Source: Candidatus Binatia bacterium (GTDB taxonomy: Bacteria; Desulfobacterota; Binatia; UBA1149; CAITLU01). Taken from it: a stretch of DNA of 36,570 nt. The position numbers and the translations under genes are program-made. Below the pieces are notes generated by a model. That model made no database searches, was not told where the DNA came from, and saw only the letters and a program-made list of their open reading frames with translations. Location: assembly GCA_036493895.1 (NCBI GenBank), contig DASXOZ010000037.1:1-36570 (forward strand), written 5' to 3'. Shown here in pieces: positions 7,838 through 14,780 of this stretch; position 1 is the first letter of the stretch, and each line of letters opens with the position of its first letter.

Positions 7838-8402
7838 GCGAACCGCAGGCTTCGGCTTCGAGGCGGTCGTGCTCGCCACCATCGCCACGATCGCGACGTT
7901 CGCCGCGCTCGCGACGCCGTGCCCGGCCAGGATTTTCCTCGCGCGCGACGAAGCGCTCAAGCTCGCGTTCCCCGACGCCGACCGCGTCGAGACGCGCGAC
8001 GTGATCCTGACCGTGGAGCAGCACAAGAAGATCGAAGCGCTGGCCGCGGCGCCGCTGGATTCGGACCTGGTGACGATCTATGTCGGCTGGAAAGGCACGA
8101 CGCCCGCGGCGTACGCGATCTTCGACACGCACACGGTGAGGACCTTTCCCGAGACGTTCCTCGTCGTGATCTCTCCCGAAGGAGCCGTCGTGGCCACGCA
8201 CATCCTGGCTTTCCACGAGCCGGAAGAATACATGCCCAGCCCCCGCTGGCTGGCGACATTCAAGGACAGGAAACTCGGGGACGACCTCAAGGTCGGCAGC
8301 GGCGTCGTCGCGATCACCGGGTCGACGCTGTCGACCCATGCCGTCACCTCGGGCATCCGCCGCGTGCTGGCCGTCTGGAACGTCGTCATCGGAGGCAAGT
8401 AA
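7803..8402 (+). CDS. Exported FMN-binding-domain-like protein, candidate ApbE substrate
   Basis: 199-residue protein with an N-terminal hydrophobic signal (about 21-39, ending TPCPA). The C-terminal segment GSGVVAITGSTLSTHAV (about 165-181) resembles the covalent flavinylation site of the FMN-binding domain of NqrC, RnfG and related proteins (consensus S/T-G-A-T plus nearby S/T), with T175 the predicted FMN acceptor. The variant reads T-G-S-T rather than S-G-A-T. The central YVGWKGTTPAAYAIF and ETFLVVISPEGAVV strands fit the domain fold. It should sit in the periplasm or at the outer face of the inner membrane and carry electrons. The ApbE flavin transferase two genes downstream is the natural modifying enzyme. 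The start is uncertain: ATG 7803 overlaps the porin, while GTG 7869 has a GAGG 5 nt upstream but would shorten the n-region of the signal. Confidence 0.75.
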   Translation: MKCTSERDLRTERTAGFGFEAVVLATIATIATFAALATPCPARIFLARDEALKLAFPDADRVETRDVILTVEQHKKIEALAAAPLDSDLVTIYVGWKGTTPAAYAIFDTHTVRTFPETFLVVISPEGAVVATHILAFHEPEEYMPSPRWLATFKDRKLGDDLKVGSGVVAITGSTLSTHAVTSGIRRVLAVWNVVIGGK

Positions 8403-8405
8403 GCG

Positions 8406-8933
8406 ATGCGGTTCGTCGTTACCGGAGAGTGGACGCGCAACCATCTCCTCAAGTCGATCGTCTGGTGCTTCCTCGGCTACACGCTGCTGCTGTGGATCAG
8501 CAACTTCGGGATGTACTTCTCGAAGATGACGCTCGCGCCGGGATCGGTCGTCGATTACTACCTCGGCAACGACGCGGCTTTTCTGCAACCGCGCACCTTG
8601 CAGGGCATGCTCGAAGTGCTGCACATGCACGCGTTCGCGATGGGCATCCTGTTGCTGACGCTGACGCACCTGCTGCTGTTCGTGCCGATCCCGATGCGCG
8701 CCAAGGCGTGGGGAATCTGCACGGCATTCGTCTCCGGAGTCGGTGACGAGCTGGCGGGCTGGGGCGTGCGCTTCGTCAGTCCGCACTTCGCGATCGTCAA
8801 GGTCGGTTTCTTCGTGCTCATGCAGAGCGTGCTGCTCGTGCTGATGGTCCTGGTCGTGCGCGCGCTGCTGTTCGACCAGCCGAGTGCCTACACCGAAGGC
8901 GATCCGGAAGCACAGGCGGAATTCGAAGAATGA
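8406..8933 (+). CDS. Four-helix membrane protein with transmembrane histidines (cytochrome-b-like candidate)
   Basis: 175-residue inner-membrane protein with four hydrophobic helices (about 18-36, 73-94, 101-119, 128-153) and an acidic C-terminal tail. Histidines H13, H73, H75, H88 and H127 lie in or at the ends of helices (VLHMHAFAMGILLLTLTHLL, SPHFAIVKVGFF). Such an arrangement could bind one or two b-type haems and pass electrons from the membrane to the exported flavoprotein; haem binding is inferred from placement only, and I do not recognise a named family. GGAGG at 8391-8395 precedes ATG 8406. The gene begins 3 bp after the FMN-binding gene and its stop overlaps the ApbE start (ATGA), so the three are co-transcribed and probably work together. 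Confidence 0.72.
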   Translation: MRFVVTGEWTRNHLLKSIVWCFLGYTLLLWISNFGMYFSKMTLAPGSVVDYYLGNDAAFLQPRTLQGMLEVLHMHAFAMGILLLTLTHLLLFVPIPMRAKAWGICTAFVSGVGDELAGWGVRFVSPHFAIVKVGFFVLMQSVLLVLMVLVVRALLFDQPSAYTEGDPEAQAEFEE

Positions 8934-9922
8934 ACCTCGCGCCGTGGCGCGCGGTGGACGGGGCAGCCGCGCGCGGACTGGCTCGAGCGGCTTTCGTCGC
9001 GACGGCCACTCTCTTCGCCATCTCTTCATGCGCGACGCTGGCCGGAGCGGCCGTCGCACGCCAGGGCCAGGTCGTCATGGGCACGGTGCTGACCGTGACC
9101 GTCGTGGCGAACGATCGCGACGAGGCCGAATCGCTCGCCGCCGCGTCCATCGACGAAGCAAGGCGCTGGGACGAGGCACTGACGATCTGGCGTGAGAGCG
9201 GCGAGCTCGCGCGGCTGAACCGCGCTGCGGGCAGCGGCGACATTGCCGTTGGCTCGCGGTTGCGCTTCGGGCTCGCGTCGATGCTCGAATACGCCGCCGA
9301 GACCTCCGGCGCATTCGAGCCCGAGGTCGCGATCCTTCCCGATCGCGGAGACCCCGCGACCGTGCTGCGCGGAATCGCCCACACGTTGCACCTCTCGCCA
9401 TCGACGGCATCGCTCGAGAAGGGCAGCGCGCTCGATCCCGGCGCGATCGGCAAGGGGCTCGCGCTGGATGCCATCGTGGAAATGCTCGAGGCCCACGGCA
9501 TTGGTTCGGCGTTCCTCGATTTCGGCGGGTCGAGCCAGACGGCCGTCGGCGTGTCGCCCGGAGACCCGCGGGGTTGGACGGTGGCAGTCGCTTCGCTCGG
9601 CGCGACGCCTCACGGCGTGCTGCGCCTGCGTGACGAGTCGGTGTCCACCTCTGTCGCCGGCGCCGCCGACACCAAGCCGATCCTCGACCCGCGCAGCCGG
9701 ATGCCGGTGCCGGCGCCGCGCCTGGCAACCGTGAGGTGCCGCTCGGCGGCGGCGGCCGACGCGTGGTCCACCGCGCTCGTCGTGCTCGGCCCGGGCGGGA
9801 TGGCCGCGGCACGGGCCCGCTCGGTCGAGTCTCTCGTGGAGGGTGGCTCCGGAACCGCGGTCTCCCCGGGGATGGGCCTCATCCGGGGAAAACCCAGGGA
9901 AAAACACGCGGGAAAGGACTGA
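8930..9922 (+). CDS. apbE: ApbE-family FAD:protein FMN transferase
   Basis: 330-residue flavin transferase that moves FMN from FAD to a Thr of an exported target protein, using Mg2+. Family features visible are MGTVLTVTV near the mature N-terminus, LDPGAIGKGLALD (168-180), FLDFGG (196-200), a reduced form of the HILDPRTG motif (PILDPRSRMPV, 250-260) and DAWSTALVVLG (277-287), where D277 and T281 correspond to the metal-binding pair. A hydrophobic segment (about 20-34) ending ISSC suggests a signal peptide, possibly a lipoprotein with Cys34, although the n-region is long. The usual acidic or amide residue after the GG of the fourth motif is Ser here, and the usual His before ILDP is missing. 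The start overlaps the previous stop by ATGA. Its likely substrate is the FMN-binding protein at 7803. Confidence 0.85.
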   Translation: MNLAPWRAVDGAAARGLARAAFVATATLFAISSCATLAGAAVARQGQVVMGTVLTVTVVANDRDEAESLAAASIDEARRWDEALTIWRESGELARLNRAAGSGDIAVGSRLRFGLASMLEYAAETSGAFEPEVAILPDRGDPATVLRGIAHTLHLSPSTASLEKGSALDPGAIGKGLALDAIVEMLEAHGIGSAFLDFGGSSQTAVGVSPGDPRGWTVAVASLGATPHGVLRLRDESVSTSVAGAADTKPILDPRSRMPVPAPRLATVRCRSAAAADAWSTALVVLGPGGMAAARARSVESLVEGGSGTAVSPGMGLIRGKPREKHAGKD

Positions 9923-9946
9923 GATTCCGGGGATGTAAGATTTTAG

Positions 9947-9975
9947 TTGAAAACGAAAATCAAATTCCCCATACT
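9947..9975 (+). promoter_or_regulatory. bfd promoter with embedded Fur-box-like operator
   Basis: TTGAAA (9947-9952) and CATACT (9970-9975) are spaced by 17 bp, a plausible sigma70-type promoter in an AT-rich island. The 19 bases at 9949-9967 match the classical Fur box at 13 of 19 positions by hand count, and TTGA-N9-TCAA forms an inverted repeat. A repressor here would block RNA polymerase. Downstream, at 9998-10013, an 8-bp unit CTCGGCAC is repeated twice in the leader. Confidence 0.6.
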
Positions 9976-10028
9976 TGGGTCAGCCGGAGAAGCGGCCCTC
10001 GGCACCTCGGCACCTCGGAAAAAGAGAC

Positions 10029-10253
10029 ATGATCGTTTGTGAATGCACAGGTACCAGCGACGCGGAAATCCGCCGCATTGCGCGCCGTGGCGCCACCCGC
10101 GTCTCCCAGGTGACCGCCGTCTGCGGAGCAGGAGGCTGCTGCCAGAGCTGCCGTCCCGCCATCGCCCGCATCCTCAAGGGCGCCGCCGTCGCCAGGGCCG
10201 AAGCCTCGGCCGAGGCGGCCACCCCTGCCGACGATCTCGCCGTCGCCGTCTGA
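10029..10253 (+). CDS. bfd: Bacterioferritin-associated ferredoxin-like [2Fe-2S] protein
   Basis: 74-residue protein of the BFD-like [2Fe-2S] family. The four cluster ligands are visible as C4 and C6 (MIVCECTG) and a CC-x2-C group (CGAGGCCQSCRPAI), giving the typical C-x-C ... C-x(2,3)-C arrangement. The intervening segment DAEIRRIARRGATRVSQVTAVC is the usual helix region. Bfd reduces the ferric core of bacterioferritin so that stored iron can be released, and in enterobacteria and pseudomonads it is induced under iron limitation. The cysteine-rich C-terminus is followed by an Ala-rich tail. It has its own promoter with a Fur-like site, so iron control is likely. It lies 106 bp after apbE in the same direction. 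No bacterioferritin gene is present in the window. Confidence 0.88.
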   Translation: MIVCECTGTSDAEIRRIARRGATRVSQVTAVCGAGGCCQSCRPAIARILKGAAVARAEASAEAATPADDLAVAV

Positions 10254-10327
10254 TTCCACTGCGCCCCGCCAACTGCGAGTTGCGACCTGCGCGAGCACTT
10301 CGCGCCGAACATCCGCGCGCTTCCTCG

Positions 10328-12913
10328 TCAGCCTGAAATCGCCTTGCGGATCCCCCCGCTGACGAGCACCGTCACGTCTGCCAGCGCCTGCGGCAACTGC
10401 CACGCCGTCGCGCAAGCGAGGTAGCGCGGCGTCCACTCCGGATCGAACTTGTTCTTGTAGCGGCGCAGCCCTTCGAAGTTGTAGAAGTGCTCGCCGTAGC
10501 GGTAGACGAGTCGGCCGGCAGCGGCCCACAGCGTTCCGGGCGCGTACTCGTCGAGTCCTGCGAGCGGCGCCATGCCGAGGCTGAACCACTTGTAGTTGCT
10601 GTCGCGGCCCCAGAGCATCAGCGACGTGAACAGGTAGTCCATCAGCCCGTTGGGCGAGTCCCTCGTGTAGCGCATCAGGTCGATCGTCAGCTCTTCGGCG
10701 GTGCCGCCGAGCCAGAGGTTCGCGAACGCGCACAACTTGTCGGCCCGTTCGACGACTGCGCACGGGTTTTCCGACACGTACGCTTCGTCGAAGAAGCCGA
10801 GCGAGAATCCCTTCTCGGCGGCCGCTTTTTCTTCGAGCCATTCGTCGGAGATCTGCCGCAGCTCCGGAAGGCGCCGCGCAACCTCTTCCTGCGGCATCAG
10901 GCGGAAGCGATAGCCGTCGCGCTCGAGGTTGCGGCGCACGCGGCGGAACTCGCTTCCTTCCTTGCCGTCCAGTGCGAACGCCGCAAGGTCCACGCGCGCT
11001 TCCTCGCCGAGCTTGAACAGCGACATCCCGAGATCGAGGTACAGGTCGATGCGCCTCGAGCCGATCTCGTAGAAAATGCAGCGTGCGTCGAAATCGTCCG
11101 CGAGGCTCTGGAAGCTCCACAGGAGGTCGGACCACTCTTCCTCGGGACCGACCGGGTCTCCCATCGTGACCCACGATCTCCCGTTGACGCCGTACATCAG
11201 GAACGCCGTGCGCGTCTGGTTGAACAACAACACCTTGTCGCGAAGCATCGCCAGGTTTCCACTGGTGCCGGACGTCGTCGCGATCACGCGGCGCGCGTCG
11301 TCGAGGTCGGCCTGGGCCGGAAGCTGGGGCTGTACTCGCGCTGCGCGCAGCAGCCGCAGCACCGCGAACACGAGCAGCACGACGCTGGTGCCGACGCTCG
11401 CACGCATCCAGCGGGGCGCGTGCGCGTGCAGCGCGAACTCCCACCACAGCTCCTTGCGGTAGTGCACGCTCTCGAACGCGACGAAGCCGAGCGCCACTGC
11501 GGTCAGCGATGCGACGAGCACCGCCGCGACCCACGGAGCGGTCAGAGGCTCGTTGAGCAGCGCGGACTTCCGGTAGAAGCTGTCGCGCCCGAGGCGGAGC
11601 GCGGCGAGCAGCACGAGCAGGAACGCGGCCAGCTCGATGTGGGCGGCCGCCAGGATCGCGGAGATGGCGCCGAGGGCCAGTGCCCAGCTGCCGAAGCGAA
11701 GCGCCGCGTCGAGGCGTCGCTGCAGGCTGTGCGCGACGAGAAGCAGCAGGGTGCCGGCAATGCTCGCGGTAAAGTGTGCGAGCTCGATGATCGGCAGCGG
11801 CAGCAGCGCGCCGAGAGTCCGGAACCGCGAGTTGATCGGCGGCTCGGCGCCCGCGAACAGCAGCGCGACACCGCCGGCGAACGAGCCGATGGCGAGCCAC
11901 GACGGCGCGATGGAGGCGATGCCCTGGACGGCCGGCGCGAGCACGCCGCCGATGGTGCGCCGCTGGCGTTTTGCCTCGTGCCACAGCAGCAGCAGCGAGC
12001 CGGCCCCGAGCGGAACCAGGTAGTAGCAGACGCGGAAGACCAGCACGCTGGCCAGGATCGCTGCGTTCGTCGCTCCCTTGCCCGCAAGCAGAAGGAGCAT
12101 CATCGACTCGAGGATTCCGAGGCCGCCGGGGACGTGGCTGATGAGGCCGACCACGGTCGACAACAGGTAGCACGCGAGGAACGGTGCCCAGCCGATGGCG
12201 AGCGTCGACGGCATCACGCAGTACAGCGCGCTTCCCGCCAGTCCCCAGTCGAAGATGCCGCAGACGATCTGTGCACTGACGATGTCGGGTGTCGGAAGCG
12301 ACAGCTCGATGCCGCGGATGCTCAGCGGGGTGCGGCGGATTGCCGACCATCCGAGCAGCGCGAGCACCGGCGCAGCGAACACCAGCGCGAGGTAACGCGT
12401 GTCGTGCATCTCCGGCAGGAAGCGCACCGGCGGAAACGCGGCAGGCTCGATGAGGAACACGATCGCGGCCAGCGACAGGAATCCGATCCAGAATCCCGTC
12501 GTGCAGAACACGATGATGCGCGCGATGTCGGCCGCCGGTACTCCCCACGACGAATAGAGCCGGTAGCGGATCGAGCTTCCGGCCAGGTTGCCGAAGCCGA
12601 CGTTGTGGCCGACCGAGTAGCTGATGAACGACGTCAGCGCCGTTCGCGTCCAGCCGAGGTGGCTGCGCACGTAGACGCCGGCCAGCGTGTCGTAGCCCGT
12701 GAGCGCGAAGTAACCGCCTGCCGACAGCAGCAGGCACAGGAGGATCTGCAGCGGCGGCAGCGTCGACATCGACGCGCGCAGGTCCTCGTAGTGGTACTCG
12801 CGCATCGCATCGCGAACGGCCCACGCGGCCGCCGCGACGATGACGAGGCTGGCTGCGACGCCGATCACGCGGCGCACACGGGTGCCGAAGATCATCGGGT
12901 GCGGAGCATCCAT
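10328..12913 (-). CDS. mprF: MprF-type phosphatidylglycerol aminoacyltransferase/flippase
   Basis: 861-residue bifunctional membrane protein, close to the 840 residues of S. aureus MprF. The N-terminal about 510 residues form about 13-14 membrane segments of the flippase domain (LTSFISYSVGHNVGFGNLAGS, SHVPGGLGILESMMLLL). The C-terminal cytosolic domain (DUF2156, GNAT-like) transfers an amino acid, usually Lys, Ala or Arg, from aminoacyl-tRNA to phosphatidylglycerol. It contains the recognisable stretches YGVNGRSWVTMGDPVGP, FYEIGSRRIDLYLDLGM, FSLGFFDEAYVSENPCAVV and WFSLGMAPLAGLDEYAPG. The modified lipid lowers negative surface charge and protects against cationic peptides and acid. The start at 12913 is where the protein begins to look like MprF; 12895 is an alternative. 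It diverges from the acvB-type gene, whose product is known elsewhere to act on the same lipid. Which amino acid is used cannot be read from the sequence. Confidence 0.9.
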   Translation of the reverse strand: MDAPHPMIFGTRVRRVIGVAASLVIVAAAAWAVRDAMREYHYEDLRASMSTLPPLQILLCLLLSAGGYFALTGYDTLAGVYVRSHLGWTRTALTSFISYSVGHNVGFGNLAGSSIRYRLYSSWGVPAADIARIIVFCTTGFWIGFLSLAAIVFLIEPAAFPPVRFLPEMHDTRYLALVFAAPVLALLGWSAIRRTPLSIRGIELSLPTPDIVSAQIVCGIFDWGLAGSALYCVMPSTLAIGWAPFLACYLLSTVVGLISHVPGGLGILESMMLLLLAGKGATNAAILASVLVFRVCYYLVPLGAGSLLLLWHEAKRQRRTIGGVLAPAVQGIASIAPSWLAIGSFAGGVALLFAGAEPPINSRFRTLGALLPLPIIELAHFTASIAGTLLLLVAHSLQRRLDAALRFGSWALALGAISAILAAAHIELAAFLLVLLAALRLGRDSFYRKSALLNEPLTAPWVAAVLVASLTAVALGFVAFESVHYRKELWWEFALHAHAPRWMRASVGTSVVLLVFAVLRLLRAARVQPQLPAQADLDDARRVIATTSGTSGNLAMLRDKVLLFNQTRTAFLMYGVNGRSWVTMGDPVGPEEEWSDLLWSFQSLADDFDARCIFYEIGSRRIDLYLDLGMSLFKLGEEARVDLAAFALDGKEGSEFRRVRRNLERDGYRFRLMPQEEVARRLPELRQISDEWLEEKAAAEKGFSLGFFDEAYVSENPCAVVERADKLCAFANLWLGGTAEELTIDLMRYTRDSPNGLMDYLFTSLMLWGRDSNYKWFSLGMAPLAGLDEYAPGTLWAAAGRLVYRYGEHFYNFEGLRRYKNKFDPEWTPRYLACATAWQLPQALADVTVLVSGGIRKAISG

Positions 12914-13203
12914 GGCGAATTCGGCGGCGGCGGCGGCGCGAGCCCGGCACCGGAGCCGGTTCCACGCCGACTGGCGTGTGCGCGAGCAGGCCGGCGTCCC
13001 GCCGGCCCCTTTCTCACGCGAGTCCCCGCCGTCGCAGCATCGGCAATTATGCGGTTGCCGCTCTGCAGAGGCGAAAGCCTGTGATGCGTCTCGCCCGGGG
13101 AAGGGGCCGATGGCGAGGGCGATGGGGCCCACGCGAGCATCGTGGGAGTCGCCTTCGAAAACGTCAGTTGCCCGCGCACAAAAGATAAGGTGGGTTACGC
13201 AGG

Positions 13204-14778
13204 ATGACGGCGTACTCAGGATCGATCCGGCTTCGACGCGCGATCGGGAAGCCGGCCGCGTGCATCGGCCTGGTGCTCGCGCTGCTGTCGGGCTGCGGGG
13301 GCGGTGCCGCCGAGCCGGCGCTCGATACCGGAAGGCTCGGCAGGATCGACCTGCGCCCGGCCACCGGGCCGTCGCGTGGCCTGGTGTTCCTGTTCTCGGG
13401 CGCCCAGGGGTGGGGTGCCCGAGAAGTTGCCGCCGCCACCGTCCTGTCGAGCCGCGGCGCGATCGTGATCGGTGTCGATCTTCCCCAGTACCGTGCGGCC
13501 CTCGACAAGCACGACGGCGAATGCCTGTACCTCCTGAGCGAGATCGAAGCGCTCAGCCAGCAGGTCCAGCGCCAGCTCGGCGTCGAGCGCTACTTCTCTC
13601 CGATCATGGCCGGACTGGGTGAAGGCGGCACGCTGGTGACGGCCGCGCTGGCCCAGACTCCGGATGCGACCGTGGCCGGGTCCGTGGCGGTCGATCCCAC
13701 CGAGACGCTGCGCACGCGGCTGCCGCTCTGCGAGGGTGCGACGTTCTCCAAAGGCCCCTCGGGCTTCCGCTACGCCGCTGCGGAGTCGTTGCCGGGATTC
13801 CTGTCGATCGGTTTTTCGCCCGCGGCCGATGCCGCCGGTCGCAGCCACATTCTGGCGATCCAGAAGGACGGCCCCGGCATCCAGGTCGATCGCGACGAGG
13901 CGGGGGCGACCAAGCCGCTGGCAGCCGCCGAAGACGCGACGAGCCTGCTCATCGAGCTCGTCACGGCGCACCTTGCCGAGCCGCAGCCTGCGCACGCCGC
14001 TGCGGCCTACGTCGTCGAAATGCGCTCGAAGATTCAGGCTGCGCCACTGGTCATCATTCTTTCCGGTGACGGAGGATGGAGGGACCTCGACAAGACCATT
14101 GCCGGCAGCCTTCACGATCGCGGGCTGAACGTCATCGGCTGGGACAGCCTGCGCTACTTCTGGAACGAAAAGTCTCCCGACGACCTTGCCAAGGATCTCG
14201 CCGACGTGGTCACGAGCTACAGCCGCGACTGGCAGGCTCCGGCCGTGGCGCTCGTCGGCTACTCCTTCGGCGCCGACGTGATTCCGTTCGCGTACAACCG
14301 CTTCGACCAGCCGACGCGCGATCACATCAAGATGCTCTCGCTGCTCGGCCTGTCGGACGCTGCGGATTTCGAGATCCGCGTCACCGGATGGCTCGGAGGC
14401 AAGTCCTCCGACAAGGCGCTGCCGCTGCGCAACGAGATGGCGAAGATCCCGCCTGCGCTGATCCAGTGCTTCTACGGAGAGGAAGAAGACGACAGCGGGT
14501 GCCCCGCGCTGGATCCGACGAAGATCGAAGTCATCAAGACCCAGGGGGAGCACCATTTCGACGGCAACTACGAGGCGCTGGCCGGCCGCATTCTCGCCGG
14601 CCTCGCGCGCCGCGGCGTCGGACTGGCCCTGACGCCGCCACCGTTTCCGGGGTCACCCGCGCCGGCCGCGCCGTCGCCCGAATCGGTTGTGGCGTCGCCG
14701 CCCGAATCGGCTGTGGCGCCGCAGCCCGGAGCGGCCGTGGCGCCGCCGCCCGGATCGCCCGCGCCGCCCAAGCCGTAA
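13204..14778 (+). CDS. acvB: AcvB/VirJ-type periplasmic lipoprotein, lysyl-phosphatidylglycerol hydrolase candidate
   Basis: 524-residue exported alpha/beta-hydrolase of the VirJ/AcvB family. The signal ends in a lipobox (LLSGC, Cys31), so it is probably a lipoprotein. It has two hydrolase-like lobes, as in full-length AcvB. The first (about 55-255) has LVFLFSGAQGW and a GLGEGG loop without the nucleophilic Ser, so it is likely non-catalytic. The second (about 278-475) has VIILSGDGGWRDLD, GYSFGAD with the putative nucleophile S354, and a late GEHHFDGNY that could supply the catalytic His. In Agrobacterium and Rhizobium, AcvB/AtvA is encoded next to the MprF homologue LpiA and hydrolyses lysyl-phosphatidylglycerol; here it is divergent from mprF, 290 bp apart. 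The last about 45 residues are Pro/Ala-rich repeats (PESVVASPPESAVAP), perhaps a wall-spanning spacer. Confidence 0.85.
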   Translation: MTAYSGSIRLRRAIGKPAACIGLVLALLSGCGGGAAEPALDTGRLGRIDLRPATGPSRGLVFLFSGAQGWGAREVAAATVLSSRGAIVIGVDLPQYRAALDKHDGECLYLLSEIEALSQQVQRQLGVERYFSPIMAGLGEGGTLVTAALAQTPDATVAGSVAVDPTETLRTRLPLCEGATFSKGPSGFRYAAAESLPGFLSIGFSPAADAAGRSHILAIQKDGPGIQVDRDEAGATKPLAAAEDATSLLIELVTAHLAEPQPAHAAAAYVVEMRSKIQAAPLVIILSGDGGWRDLDKTIAGSLHDRGLNVIGWDSLRYFWNEKSPDDLAKDLADVVTSYSRDWQAPAVALVGYSFGADVIPFAYNRFDQPTRDHIKMLSLLGLSDAADFEIRVTGWLGGKSSDKALPLRNEMAKIPPALIQCFYGEEEDDSGCPALDPTKIEVIKTQGEHHFDGNYEALAGRILAGLARRGVGLALTPPPFPGSPAPAAPSPESVVASPPESAVAPQPGAAVAPPPGSPAPPKP

Positions 14779-14780
14779 GC

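Noticed and set aside
9960..12965. 1001-codon minus-strand frame overlapping mprF
   Set aside because: Arg/Ala/Pro-rich translation without motifs, out of frame with the convincing MprF protein on the same strand.
10487..13084. 865-codon plus-strand frame opposite mprF
   Set aside because: Shadow of mprF codon bias; charged low-complexity product, no start signal or homology.
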